In this document: one piece after another, positions 33,070 to 45,725 of the stretch | Position numbering within the stretch: position 1 is the first letter of the stretch | Layout of the letters: the number at the start of each line of letters is the position of its first letter | From: Zea mays | Taxonomy: Eukaryota > Streptophyta > Magnoliopsida > Poales > Poaceae | Length of the DNA: 64,000 bases | Direction: 5' to 3' | Assembly: GCF_902167145.1 (NCBI RefSeq) | Contig: NC_050101.1 | Span: forward strand, 177,688,428-177,752,427 | Notes under the pieces: model-generated | Told to the model about the DNA's origin: nothing | Databases searched by the model: none | The model's input: the letters and a program-made list of their open reading frames with translations, nothing else | Translations under genes and position numbers: made by a program

Positions 33070-33992
33070 CGCGAACATCTGGCTCCATTCCACCCGTTTG
33101 TTACCTGGAGAGATTGAGAATGAATGAAGAAGAATGGGCTGGTCCAACACGCCCCATCGCAACAATAATTGGACTGATGACCGGAGTAATCACGTAGGCA
33201 CGTCCAACAAGAGCAAAGACGAAACAGATCCCATTGATTAGAAGCCAGAAGCCAGACAACCAGTCAGAGCTGAAGCCAGAGAAACCCCCCTCCGGTGATA
33301 AAGCATTTGTTTTTCAGTTCCTGAGCCTGAACTGAATCCCTGTAAAATATTGACCCAACAGCAACAGCCATGGGCTGATGAGCAGCTGCAGACCAAGGAC
33401 AAGGAGTATCCGAGACCGAGACCAGACTTGGCGGCTCACGGATTTTCTAATCGCAGATGCTCGAATTGGGAACCAGACCACCCAAACACCAAGCCTCCGC
33501 AGGGACAGCGACGCGAGTGCAGCCAGCACGACGCATGGTCCATGGAAATGCTAAAGAAATATCAGCAACTAGCAGACCGAGCAACTGGTGCTGACCATAT
33601 GAACCTGGCCTGTCGTCGTCGTCGACGTCGTTGCCGGCGGGGGGCCATGCAGCAAATGAGCGTCGCTGTCCAGCCCATAAGTCCCGTGACTGCGACTACG
33701 ACTGTTTGAGGCCATTAAATTCTGAAAGCAAGGGTTGGGTCGGATTGGACGAGTAACAGATAAAGACGCCGCCATTAGGCCCCTTCTCTCTCAGCAGAGC
33801 CTAATCAAGCAGTCAGGCAGAGCAGTGCAGTGCGCTGTCGTCGTCTGCCATGCGCGTGGAGACGAGACGAGGAAGCCGTTACTGCTAGCTCTGCTTGCTG
33901 GTGTATTGGATTGGAGGAGCGTACGTACGTACGTACGGGACGGAGTAGGCTGGGAGGAAGAGGAACTAATGATGGGGAATGGAGGGACGCCG

Positions 33993-34041
33993 AAAGAAAG
34001 AAAAAAAAAAGAAAGAAAGAACGAAAGAAAGAAAGAAAGAA
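33993..34041. repeat. AAAG/GAAA-rich tract
   Basis: Purine-only tract of GAAA units with slight variation; reverse complement of the CTTT tract at 34,406-34,505. Confidence 0.9.
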
Positions 34042-34405
34042 GGGCAATGATTCGTGCCGAGGGAGGGAACACGCGGAGGACGCCGGAATGAGGCCGTCCA
34101 CTCGCCGTGTTCGCCGCCCACAATCCATTCCCCATGCAGCAAAAGCGGGGGGACTCTCATGATGCAGACGATGCAGTTCGTCGTCCAGGGCTGCCGCGGA
34201 CGTGGGTGATTTCGTTTCACTGGGAATGAGGGGCATGGCAATGCCAAGGGAAGCAGAGACCAGCGACCACACTGATGGCTGCCCCTGCCTGGCCGCCCAC
34301 GTACATCTATCGATCTGCCTGTACATGCCAGAGCCAGCGCGCGTGCTCGGCAGGCTCCCGGCGACCATCCAACACGCCCTGGATCGTCCCTCCTTGCCCG
34401 AGCCG

Positions 34406-34407
34406 TT

Positions 34408-34503
<96 letters not shown>

Positions 34504-34505
34504 TC
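34406..34505. repeat. CTTT tetranucleotide microsatellite (about 25 units)
   Basis: Uninterrupted TTTC/CTTT array of 100 bases. The leucine/serine/phenylalanine open frames over it are artefacts. Confidence 0.97.
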
Positions 34506-35984
34506 ACTGTCAGTGAGTCTGCCATGTCTCGCACGCGCAAGGGCGCAAACAAGGTTCATTAGCGTGCAAGTAACCTCGCGCCCGTCCCGTCTATCTAATG
34601 TCGTCCAAACCATGATGAGACGCACGGATTAGTGTCTGTCATTCTCATCCGAGAGCCGAGAGCGTGCTGCTGACAGACAGAACCGTTGGGGGGCTTTTAC
34701 TCCTATCTGCAGTGCGTCCAAGGACTACGCGCGTGCCTCTCGCTCTCGTCCGTGTCCGAATGTCAGCTACTCAACGACCACGAAACAGACGCCGTGCCTG
34801 ACTGCGAACAAACCACAAGCACGCGTGCCAGTTCCCCTCGGCTCGCTCGATCGACCGCTCATGGCCATGAATTGGAGCTGCCGTGATCGGGACGTGGGGC
34901 ATGGCGACGCCGGGAAGGACATCTGCTGGAACAGGGAGCGCGCGGGCGTCGCTGTCCACGCGCCGAGGCTTCAGGCTGAGGCTGAGTCGCTGAGACACTC
35001 CGGGTGTCAATGCGTGTGTCCATGGTCGGCCGATGTCTCTGACGGCAGGCACGGCAGCGCCACCGTGTACGCCGTGCAGGTGGAGGAGCACTGTGAGCTC
35101 CGTCCACTTCCACGGGCCACGGGGACTTGTCCTGCTCTCGGCGTGAGGACCTCCAAATCACACGTAGGATGAGCCCTTTGGAGGAACTTGAGAGAACACG
35201 ATCCTGTTTCCAGCAGCTCTCCTAAAACACGATCCAGGAGACAGAAACCAGTTTCCTAGAAATCATGGTGCTTTCAAACTTTCCTTAGTGTGCTAGCAGA
35301 TTTCATTTGATCAGTAATTTGCTTATCTAGTAGTGGGTTTTCTGCAGGAGCTTGCGACAAAGCCTAGGCACGGTGAAAAAAACACGAAGCCGCCGCCGTC
35401 TTTCGTCCAATTCCAATCCAACGGCCAACGCCCGAAGGCTTCGCGCGCCCGCCGTAGCTGGCATCAGGCAGGAAGCGACAGGGATAGGGACCCGCGCCAA
35501 CGCGGTTCCGCCCGCGTCCTCCTCCCCTGGGACGGCCGGATGGGACGGGACGGAATGGGAGCGAGACAACGCTTTTCCGCGCGGCCGCAACGCAAAAAAA
35601 CAGCCAACGCCACCGAGGGCCGCAGCCCTTCCACACCGCGGGCCGTGGTGCCCATGCCAATTTGCCATGGTCCCCACACACAAGGACGGGGCGACCCAGG
35701 CGCGGCAGTTTTTTTAATGGTAAAACACGGACGGACACCGTCCCAAACACCGCAACTCCCGAGTAAAGCCCTGCCCGCCTGCCTGCTCGCCCCTGTCCCT
35801 GCGCTTGGCCTCCGCTTCGCCTCCCACAGTCCCACTCCCCCAACCTCGCTCTCGCCTCCCCTCCCGCTCCCCCCTCCATTCCTCTCCTCCTTCGCCCCCC
35901 CAAAACCCTGTGCACAGAGGGTGGACCAGGGTGTAGGGAGCGGGGCGGTGAGAAAGCCCTAGCGCGCTCGCGCGTGGCGCGGCC
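34506..35984. promoter_or_regulatory. Upstream region of the auxilin-like gene
   Basis: GC-rich sequence with no convincing gene on either strand. The last 130 bases or so before the start codon are strongly C/T-rich (CTCCCCTCCCGCTCCCCCCTCC near 35,855), typical of a grass 5' leader. I cannot place the transcription start. Confidence 0.4.
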
Positions 35985-38900
35985 ATGGACGCGGCGCGTA
36001 GGGAGAGGAGGCACCACCGGAAGGCAGCGGCGGCGGGAGCGGTGGGCGTTGGTGGCGTGGGAGGAGGAGGAGCGGCGGCGGCGCGGGCGGCGTACGGGGA
36101 CGTGTTCGGCGGCCCGCCGCGCTTCGCAGCGCCGTTCGGGGCCGCGCCGCTGGACTACGCCGAGGTGTTCGGCGGCGTCGCGGCGACCTGCTCCATCCCG
36201 TACCTAGACCTGCCGCCCGCGCCTTCGCTCGCCGCCGCCGAGGGCTTCTTCGCCTGCCGCGGGAAGGGGGACTACGGGGAGATCTTCGGCCGCTTCGACT
36301 TCGCCGACTTTGCGCTGCCGTACGAGGACCTCTTCGGCGAGCCGCAGCCGGAGCCCGTTCCCGACGCCGCAGGGGAGACGGACCCGGAGATCGCCTCGTC
36401 CAGCGGGAGCTCCACCAGGTCTGCGCTGTGCTGCACGCCCTCCCTCCCGCCCTCTGACCCTCTCCGACAGTCGTCGCCTGCCTCTCTCCCTCTATGTGTG
36501 TCAGTGTGTGTGTGTTTCCGGCTGGGTGAACAGCGCGGGCGGCCCTTACTGCTTCCCCGGTCTGCGCGTTCTTCGTTTGCAGACGTTGATTCGGAAAACG
36601 GCGATGAGTGGGGTTCACGATTTGCTTCCTCCATTCGGAAATGCGACCGTGTCACGTCCTAGTCTGTTGGTGGGATGATTGGTTAGGTGGGTGAGAGGGG
36701 GGATTTGCGGGCTTTTAACATTGCACATCTACCGTTCTTCTCGTTGTAAAGGTGCCTCTTCCGATCCTCCTTTTTACGCCGCTTTGCTCTGCGTCCAGAG
36801 TGGTGTTAGCGTCGGAGAAGCTGTTTATGCAGCATTAAGCGTTACTGGGACAGTTTTCCATTTTCTGGTTCGTAAAGGTGTCTCCCTTCTTTGAGAGAGA
36901 AAAGCAGAGCCTTTTCTACTCACTCATTATTCGGCTCAGCGTGAAATGGTGTCACCAGGTGGTGCTGGTATTGCCATTTGCCCCCTCCCCCCCTTTGTGC
37001 TTCTATGGCATTTGAGGGTCTCTACTAAGGATTCGCTGTTTGCGGGCTTTTGTTTATTTTTTCATGTGAATATATATTGTTCGAATTAAGATTTATGTGT
37101 AATGTTGTAATCACATCGTGGAGATCCTCATACGGCGGACATTACAACCACTGTCTATTTCCATGGATTTAAAAAAGTTGAGCATTGAAGAAGAGTTGGA
37201 TGACTTGATAACAAGTATTCAACATTTGCCGTGGACGAAATTCATAGGATTGGTACGGTTTTCCTTGAGCAAGCTTGGTACAGATAAAATAATCTTTAAT
37301 GCTTTTTAAAATCAAGCATGATGTTGACTTTGGTGATGGAAGCTCATATATTGTATGTTCTTCTATGGTTAGTGGCACGCACAGAAATGGACATCCCTTG
37401 ATTTGTGTTTTTCGCCCATGTGAACAGTTTTCCTGTCTCATTCAGTTGTAACCAATCTTCCCTAATAGATTCCATGTAGCCATTGGCGAAGATTTTTTTA
37501 ATCATAGGCCCACCACACCTTATAGCACCAAATGAGTTGGTGTCCTCCATCATTTGGTGAAAGATCTACCAGTGACTGTAGTAGAACTGTAGAAGCAAGG
37601 AACTAGAAATTCCTGCTTCCTCCTGATGAAGAAGCCGGTGCCAGTGCCACACAACAATCGGAACATGTGGATCTGAAGAGGACGTGGTAGTTGGGTAAAC
37701 CAGACAGGTCAGTGCAGGAGGTGGACAAATCATGGCCGGTTGATGTGTTGTACTGCTAGGGAATGGGTGCATTAAACATGGGTGCACTATGACCTTGCTG
37801 GCCAACAAGCTACATTTGATAAGCTGGTGAGGCTAGCTGGCCATTGACATTCAAGGAGAATGAGGCCCTGTTTGTTTCCTTTCTGGATTGTATAATCCAG
37901 CTTATGGATTATATGTATAACTAATATAAGCACCTATTGACCTGCTTATGGATTATTATAATCTAGGCATCTAGATTACATAACCCACCCAATAATCTGT
38001 GTTGTTTGTTTAACTCTCAACTTATTTAAGCTGGATTATATAATCTAGAGAATAAACAAAAGGGCCTGAAAACCACCATGGGAGGTGAGATAGGAGACAT
38101 GAACGGGGTCAATTTCCTTGTCCATAATGAGTAGAGGCGTTACTTGGTGGGATGGGGTGTTGTAACGTATGTACATCTTGTAGTGTTGTGTGCTGCAGCA
38201 TTCATTTAATCATTCTGAAAGGATGCTGATAAAGGTCGTGAGTGATGTCAATATGCTATATTTGTAATATCTACTGCCAGTAATTGCCATCAAATATTTG
38301 CATTTATTGTCTTATGAAGCGCATCTAAGTGAAAATACCATGCAGCAAAATGCGATTCCAGCAAAAACAGTCAATTTTGATTTTACAATCTGCATTATGT
38401 TTATCAGCATCATGATTAGTGTAACACGATTGTTCTGCTTTTTTTATTCATGTTTGTCCCCCCTTGAAACTGCTTTGGCAGTTAAAAGTGTGTGTGTTTA
38501 CTATCTGTGAGATGGTTTACCATTATTTTTTTGTATTAACAGATCATCGTTTAGAAAAGAATCCAGCCAGCTGGAGGATGAGCCTTCTATACTTCCTCAA
38601 CACTATCAAAATCTGGATCATCATCAGCATTTTAAAGACCATAAGTTTTCTCCAATATCCTTCTCTACAGACACAGAAAGTCCGCAGTTTGTGATGTCAT
38701 ATAACAAGACTGCTGAGAGGAGACCTGATGATCTAATTGAGATGATGACCTGCACAGTTAAACCTTCGGTGGACTTTGTGATTGATTCTCGCAATTCATT
38801 ACATGGTCCAGCAACCAATCATGTTTCAAGAATTGATTATGGAACAATGGCCAATGATGATAGTAATAAGAAACCAAGCCCTGCTAACACGAGTGTGCAG

Positions 38901-41900
38901 AGTGCTGAGAGTGATTTTGCAGTTGATCAGAAGCAGCAAAGTCAATCATGGACACCTATTTCTGGAAGTATATCTGCAAACGAAAATCACAAGAACTCTG
39001 ATAGTCATTCAACACGTAGTACTGTAACGCCTCCTGATTATGCATTTCTTCAGGTATCTGACAGTGATACACAGACACAATCAATCAAAGTACAACAACC
39101 ATTGAAGCAACAACCTAAACTGCTCAACAAGAAAGAGAGTGCAGCTAAAGAAGACGTCAGGATTGTAGACGACAATTGCTCTCCAACTTCTGCACATATC
39201 ACTTCAAGTAGCAACATGTCTCACACTGACAAGAAAGTTGATGCCAATCCAACTTCTGCATCAGCAGCTATGAAGGAGGCAATGAATTTTGCTGAAGCTA
39301 GGTTAAAGGCTGCAAAAGCATTGTTAGAGGGAAAAGGTGACAGTTTTAAATTGCGGAAGAAGCCAAGTCATCTTAAAAGCACAAGGTCTACAGAAATCAA
39401 GTCTCCTATTTCTGTAGAGGCCGATACTTCTGAACAAAAACTATGGGTGAAAAAGTCATCGGAAGAAGAAAAGAACCCTGACGATTCTTTGTCTGACAAG
39501 CACAAAAAGCTGACTGCAGTCAGATTAGATCATTTTGATGACAATGGAAAAAAGGTACTTCCATTGGAGAAGCCTGAGCATATGGTGCAACACTGCACTG
39601 AATCCTGTCAAACTTCCAGTAAACTACAAAAACTAGGCAACTGGAAGTCAGGTAATGACTTTTTTGAGCTAACCCGAGATGATCAGAAATGCAAAAATGA
39701 TGAAGCCACAGAGGGAGGTGATAAATGTGAGCAAATGAATCCTATTACTAGTGTCATCAATGATCACAATGAAATTGAATTCAATGCAGCAGGCTCTGAC
39801 TTGGACAGGTATGAAAAACTATGGGAGGTTAATGATGGCAGGAGTGTGGGGGTGAAACCTGTAAATCTGAGAGAGAACAAGACAGCTCCCGTGGACAAAG
39901 ATAGTGTGTCTGTGATTTTAGAATCTTCTACAGAAAATAAGGCACACCAAAAGACTCACAACTCAATTGGTGAGGGACTTGTAACACTGAAAAATGCTAA
40001 GGAAAGCCATGGTACTGATAAGTGCTTTGAGCTTCCTTCTATGAGTGGAGCCTCCACAAAGCTGGATGTCTTCAAGGATGTGTCAGGTTCATTTCCGGAG
40101 GCTCGCTCATCAGTAAATGCCAGCGATCTTGGAGACCATGGTAATATTAGTCCAAACTTAAGTCCATTAGCAGGAACATCACAAGAGGACACAACCAGTA
40201 AACTGGTATCAGAAGTATCTTGCGATGGTGGGATGCAACACACTTCTCGTAGTAATGAAAAGCTACAGGAATCCTCAGATGTATCTGATGTTGCTATTTC
40301 CCAGGGAAGTAACATTAAATCATTCATTTTAGAAGAACTTAAAGAATCTGATGTATGTGATGCTTTCATGAGGGGACCTAATGGAAAAGGGCAGGAAGCT
40401 GAAAATTATGGAAGAGAAAAATTCAGCTTTATTGATGGATCACTCTTGCTGCGACCACACTTCCATAACAAAGGTGCTAAGATGAATGTAATCTCTGAGG
40501 AAGTACAGAAAGTCAAAAATGAGGAGAAACTTGGTCCGTGTACACACCCCGAAGTAACAATTGTGGATCTGGATGGTGATTGTCCTAAAGATTTGAATGA
40601 TGTTATTCTACAAAATGATGACTTTGCAGACCCAGAAGAATCAAACATGCCTAATGTATTTGAGGTAGCTAGCAAGTTGATTAAAAGAGATCTGGATCAA
40701 GAAATGCATGGGTCATTAGGACATGGTGAAGAGGAGAATATGGAAGAAGGAACAGATGTACATCTTTGTGATATTAATGGCAAAGAAGTAGATGAAACCT
40801 TGTTAGAAAATAGTGTGTGTACAGATACTGAAGAAGGATGTGCTCATTGTAACCAGGAAGACCAGAATTCATCTGACAGCACCAACAGAGGAAAAAGTGA
40901 TGTAGATAACATGTGTTATACATCTTGTGACGAGGTTAGGTCTGAATCATTTTCAGGCGATGAAGTTGTTATCAAAACTACAATTGATAGCACTGCCAGA
41001 ACATTTGTTAATTTGAAAGATGAGCAGGTTTTGTCTTCAGAAATGTATACCCGCATGCAGCACTCAATGCAAAAAGATGGTACTGCTGCTTTTCAGACAT
41101 CTGGGGGTGTTCCTGGTCTTGAAGAAATCGGGGATGTTTCCAACAGAGGAGGAAGAGAATTATCAACAGAAAGGTCTACATGTGAAGATCATGGCAACGC
41201 AATCATAATGGAAGAAAAAGACACTACAACAAGGATATCAAAGGCAGAGCATGCATCATCTCCCTTGGAGACGATGTGTGGTGTAACTAAATCTGCTGAA
41301 GCTCCCACAACAGTTCCTACTGTGACACGGAAAAAAGAGGTACATGGAGTTCAGAGGACCAAAGAGAGGGAGAACATGACAACAGCAGATAGTGCATGTG
41401 AAAAGGACAAAGGGTCTTCTCAAAGAGTACAGGAGGAAAACGAAAGTGAAAGGAGATTGGAGAAAGAAAGAGAAGTTGAAGAGAAGGAAAGAAGGAAATT
41501 GGAGAAAGAAAGAGAACTTGCCGAAGAGAAGGAAAGAAGGAAATTTGAGAAAGAAAGAGAACTTGCCGAAGAGAAGGAAAGAAGAAAAATGGAGAAAGAA
41601 AAAGAACATGCCGAAGAGAAGGAAAGAAGTAAATTGGAGAAAGAAAAAGAACTTGCTGAAGAGAAGGAAAGACATAAATTGAAGAAAGAGAGAGAACTTG
41701 CTGAAGAGAAGGAAAGAAGAAGATTAGAAGAGGCGGAAAGGGAGAGGGAGCGTAAAAAGGATAGACTTGCTGTTGAAAGAGCGACAAGAGAAGCACATGA
41801 GAGAGCATTTGCCGAAGCTCGTGAAAAGGCAGAAAAAATGGCTTTGGAAAGAATTAATGCTGCACGGCAGCGGGCATCTGCAGAGGCCCGAGAGAAAGAA

Positions 41901-43222
41901 GATAGAGCAAGTGTCGAACCAGCTGCTGAAAGGGCTACTAGAGAAGCTAGGATAAAAGCAGAACGTGCGGCAGTCGAGCGAGCAACTGCTGAAGCTCGGG
42001 AGCGGGCAATAGAAAAGGCAAAGGCTGAGAAGGCTCTTGCAGAGGCAAGAGAGCGGAGGGAACGATACAAATCCTCTTTCAAGGAGAGTTTTAAGTCCAC
42101 CAATCAGGTAGGTTTGTTTCATTGGTATGGTACATTGAGTGATGCAGTTTGAAATTCAGACTCTACTATGCAACCTTCTTTCCTTTTTCTCTTCCCTTTT
42201 CAGAGAAAATGCTGACTAGATATAAATTTGGTTTCTGGATGCAGGATATTCGACAGGAGTCACAGTTTCATAGGGCAACTTCTAGTAATTTCATCCGAAA
42301 CCCAGATTCCAGCAACAGAGGTACTTAATATATTCAGAAGACTTTATTGTAATTCATGTTTTCTGAGGAAACCTTGCATGCATTTTGTAAAAAAAAAGTA
42401 TTTGGTTGTTACTAATCTAATTTTCTACTCTTTGATATTTGTTGGCAGCAATGGTTGAGGTTGAGTCCGCTTTAAGACATAAAGCAAGATTAGAGAGGCA
42501 TCAACGCACAGCTGAGCGTGTGGTATAGCTGATACTCCTCTGTGGGGTTTATTTCATTTTTCTTTCCTTATGTTTGTCGATAGTTTGGTGACACGCACAT
42601 TCCCTATTTTCAGACAAAAGCTCTTGCCGAGAAGAACACGCGGGACCTGCTGGCTCAAAGAGAGCAAGCAGAGAAACATGTAAGACATTTACACACAAAG
42701 AACATTCTCTCTGTACCTGCATTTATTCATAGCATTGGTGTTTATGTATTTCAGAGGCTGTCTGAATTCCTGGATCCTGAGATCAAGAGATGGTCAAATG
42801 GAAAGGAAGGAAATCTGAGGGCCCTGCTATCCACATTGCAATATGTAAGCAGCTAAATTTCATGCATCCTTAAACCCGTAACATAGAACATGGAAAAGGT
42901 TATCACGTGTCGCTCTGTTTCCCCTGGCAGATTCTTGGTGCCGATAGTGGCTGGCAACCGGTGCCACTAACAGATCTCATTACAGCGGTTGCTGTGAAGA
43001 AAGCTTACAGGAAGGCAACCCTATGTGTCCATCCAGATAAACTACAGCAGAGGGGCGCTACGATCAGACAGAAATACATATGTGAGAAGGTTTTTGATCT
43101 TCTTAAGGTATGTGCTCTGTCCACATTGAATGCTCTGGTTATTTGGAAGTTGGATCTCTGCTCACCTGCTGCCACCTGTTTTGCAGGATGCTTGGAACAA
43201 ATTCACTTCGGAGGAGCGCTAG
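35985..43222 (+). CDS. Auxilin-like J-domain protein (clathrin uncoating factor), eight exons
   Basis: Exons at 35,985-36,418, 38,543-42,107, 42,245-42,320, 42,449-42,522, 42,614-42,679, 42,755-42,844, 42,931-43,107 and 43,187-43,222; all introns are GT-AG and phases agree, giving about 1505 residues. The start has a strong context (GGCCATGGAC). The N-terminus (exon 1) has four Y-x-[DE]-[VIL]-F-G motifs; the huge exon 2 is a disordered, acidic/serine-rich middle followed by a charged coiled coil of 15-residue [19 protein letters not shown] repeats (41,479-41,740) and alanine/arginine-rich helices. The C-terminus is a J domain with [15 protein letters not shown] (HPD at about 1469-1471) and the ending [11 protein letters not shown]. 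Plant auxilin-like proteins bind clathrin coats and recruit Hsc70 through HPD to uncoat vesicles in the cytosol. Confidence in the family is high; which paralogue it is remains open. Confidence 0.92.
37864..38066. mobile_element. MITE in intron 1 of the auxilin-like gene
   Basis: Ends GGCCCTGTTTGTTT and AAACAAAAGGGCC are inverted, with TGA target duplications (37,861-37,863 and 38,067-38,069); 203 bases, with internal TGGATTATA/TATAATCCA complementary words. Confidence 0.82.
41479..41740 (+). repeat. Tandem 45-base coding repeats in the auxilin-like gene
   Basis: About six units of 45 bases coding for variants of [15 protein letters not shown]. They extend a very charged single alpha-helix or coiled coil between the disordered middle and the J domain. 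Confidence 0.85.
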
Positions 43223-43870
43223 GGTGGCGGGGGTGCTAGAGCGGCCGTTTATTTTGAGGCAGGCGATTCGTATATTTTCTATAGCGACGTCGTCAGTTTC
43301 TTGATTCAAAACTGATTGTAAATATGCAGTTGTAGCCCTAGATATCCGTGTCAGAAACACAGCGCAGATGATGCTGGTTAGTACCTTATCTCAGAATCAG
43401 TTCAGCAAAAAGAGCTCCATTGCTCGTAAGTTTCCAAGCCCGCGCGGTGGGTCGAAAACTGCCCAATGCATTGGTCAGATGGATCCTTTACGGTAGAGTT
43501 TCAGGTAGTTAGAGAATAGGGATGACTGACACGATTGGTCGGTCGGACGGAAACAGCCGGCTCTTCTAGCTCCGGAAACCTGTCGTAGGACTTGCCCCCG
43601 TCCAAAAAAGAGAGATAAAATTCTAGTTCCATCTAAACAAAGTGTTCTAGAATTTAATCAAATCTATAAAAATGATTTATCTCAATGTTACATTATTGTA
43701 ACTAAAAAACGGCCTATATAAATGAAGGTAACAATATCTATTATTAAATATCTTAGTCCGATCGTGAACGATTTATTTGGTTGAAAATATCCTCTCCATA
43801 AGAGAATTAATGTGGTGTTATTTTGTATCATTTCAAGTAATATACGGACATCCACGTGAAAGTAGACTAG
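43223..43870. other. 3' flank of the auxilin-like gene
   Basis: 3' untranslated and intergenic sequence. A block at about 43,480-43,530 (GATGGATCCTTTACGGTAGAGTTTCAG) resembles 47,413-47,450. No other gene seen. Confidence 0.4.
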
Positions 43871-44009
<139 letters not shown>

Positions 44010-44462
44010 GAGAACAAAAAAAGTAAGAAGACAAACATTTGGCGTTAGAAAAATATTCTTTCTAGAGTGGAAGGAGCATTATCATCTCTTAGATTTTAGG
44101 AAAAAAACCAAAATAAATCATAGGGTGTGTAATAACCTTACCATAGCAGGAACGGCCGCGGTCCATTGCGATGGCAATCTGATGGGGTGAGTTGACGGCC
44201 GGTGGTGGTGCGCTCACAGCAGCGGCGAGGCAAGGAACAGAAAATGTGACGGGGTTTCGCCGGCGGTGGATATGGATGAAACATATTGATTTTTTCAAGG
44301 TGAATATCCAAAATACTACCCTCCCTCTCCCTCCCCACGCGTGAAAGAGAGAGAGCGTTGTACATGTCTGTAGAAGTTGTTATGCATGCAATCCGCTCCG
44401 GACGCTTTCCGCTTTCCGCGTCTCCAAAGTCCAAACACAGCCACGGCCCACGGTTGTTGCTC

Positions 44463-44469
44463 TATATAT
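44463..44469 (+). promoter_or_regulatory. Probable TATA box of kinase copy 1
   Basis: TATATAT after TTGCTC, about 155 bases upstream of the start codon; the matching site before copy 2 is at 60,696-60,702 (TATATAT). Confidence 0.5.
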
Positions 44470-44618
44470 TCGTCCTGTCCTGGATCCAAACCTCATCCAT
44501 TTCGCCTCCAGCACCGCTAGCTATCTGACTTCTCGTCCCCTACGCCGCCACGCTTGCCTCCGATCCATCACCACCCGCCCGCCCGTCATTCTGCTGCGAT
44601 CCTCGCCACCGGTTTGCG

Positions 44619-45725
44619 ATGCTCGCCAAGCGCGTTGCTGCCATCAGCTTCTTGCTCGACCGCGACGACGACGACTCCTCCGGCGCGGGGGCGGGGTGGT
44701 GCAAGCGGCGCCGTCTCTGGACGACAGCGGACTACGAGACGACCCGGGTGCTCGGGGAGGGCAGCTTCGGCGCCGTCGTCGAGGCGCGGCACCGCGCCAC
44801 GGGTCAGGCCGTCGCCGTGAAGACACTCCGCGCGCCAGCTGGTGCTGGGGCGGAGGCGGAGGCGGGGGCCAAAGCTAGCGCGAACGCCGTCGCCTCCAAG
44901 ACGCTGCAGGAGGCCGAGCTCCTCGCGGCCTGCCGCGGCCACCCGTCCCTGGTCGGCCTGCACGCGATCGCCATCAGCCCCGCTACGGCCGAGATCGCGC
45001 TCGTGATGGAGTGCGTCGGTCCCAACCTCCACGACGTACTCAACGGAAGCCGCTACCGCGCCGGCCGCCCGTTCACGGAGCAGCAAGTGCGGCTCATCAT
45101 GCGGCAGCTCCTGGCCGGGGCCAAGCACATGCACGCGCGCCGGATCATGCACCGGGACATAAAGCCCGGGAACATCCTTGTCGGCTCCGGCTCCGGCGCC
45201 GGCGCCGATGACCGCGAGCCCGTCTCCGTCAAGATATGCGACCTCGGGCTCGCCGCCTCGATCACCAAGCCGGCGTACGGGCAGGCCGGCACGGTCCGGT
45301 ACATGGCGCCGGAGATGCTCCTGGGGAAGCCCGACTACGACGCGATGGTGGACATGTGGTCCCTCGGCTGCGTCATGGCGGAGCTCCTCACCGGGAAGCC
45401 GCTCTTCGACGGGGAGGACGACATGGAGGTGCTCAGCTTGATATTCGGCGTGCTCGGCGTGTCGGAGCGGACGACGTGGCCGGCATTCAAGTCCCTCCCG
45501 CTCGCCGCCATGGTGCCCCTGCCGCCCGTCCGCCACCCCAGCATGCTGCCGAAGCTCTTTCCCAAGAAGCTCCTGTCCGCGGATGGATTCGGCCTCCTGC
45601 AGCGGCTCCTCTCCTGCGACGCCGACAAGAGGCCGTCGGCGTCGGTCGCGCTCCGAAGCCCGTGGTTCACTAAAGACACGGACTCTGCTGCTTCAGTTTC
45701 TGCTACAGCAAAGATGGCTCAATGA
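44619..45725 (+). CDS. CDKF-like serine/threonine protein kinase, copy 1
   Basis: Intronless, 368 residues. After a short basic N-terminus (KRRRLW) comes one protein-kinase domain: glycine loop GEGSFGAV (46-53), VAVK lysine K68, catalytic HRDIKPGN (178-185), magnesium motif DLG (208-210) instead of the usual DFG, GTVRYMAPE (224-232), and DMWSLGC in subdomain IX. The C-lobe ends LLQRLLSCDADKRPSASVALRSPWF. This arrangement resembles plant CDKF-2-type putative cyclin-dependent kinases; there is no PSTAIRE-type cyclin-binding helix that I can recognise, so cyclin dependence is doubtful. Very GC-rich with strong third-position G/C, as for many grass genes. It differs from copy 2 mainly by an extra 11 residues or so (SANAVASKTLQ) between K68 and the C-helix. 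The 3' flank to 47,240 has no further gene. Confidence 0.88.
   Translation: MLAKRVAAISFLLDRDDDDSSGAGAGWCKRRRLWTTADYETTRVLGEGSFGAVVEARHRATGQAVAVKTLRAPAGAGAEAEAGAKASANAVASKTLQEAELLAACRGHPSLVGLHAIAISPATAEIALVMECVGPNLHDVLNGSRYRAGRPFTEQQVRLIMRQLLAGAKHMHARRIMHRDIKPGNILVGSGSGAGADDREPVSVKICDLGLAASITKPAYGQAGTVRYMAPEMLLGKPDYDAMVDMWSLGCVMAELLTGKPLFDGEDDMEVLSLIFGVLGVSERTTWPAFKSLPLAAMVPLPPVRHPSMLPKLFPKKLLSADGFGLLQRLLSCDADKRPSASVALRSPWFTKDTDSAASVSATAKMAQ

Noticed and set aside
34202..34625. Frames with long FLSFFLSF or KERKKERK runs
   Set aside because: Pure translations of the CTTT microsatellite.
34825..35962. Open frames of 115-217 residues upstream of the auxilin-like gene
   Set aside because: They overlap in five or six frames in GC-rich promoter DNA, with no recognisable domain or consistent start.
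44586..45536. Long minus-strand frame of 316 residues opposite kinase copy 1 (also 60,799-61,734)
   Set aside because: Shadow of a very GC-rich coding sequence; the plus strand carries the kinase motifs.
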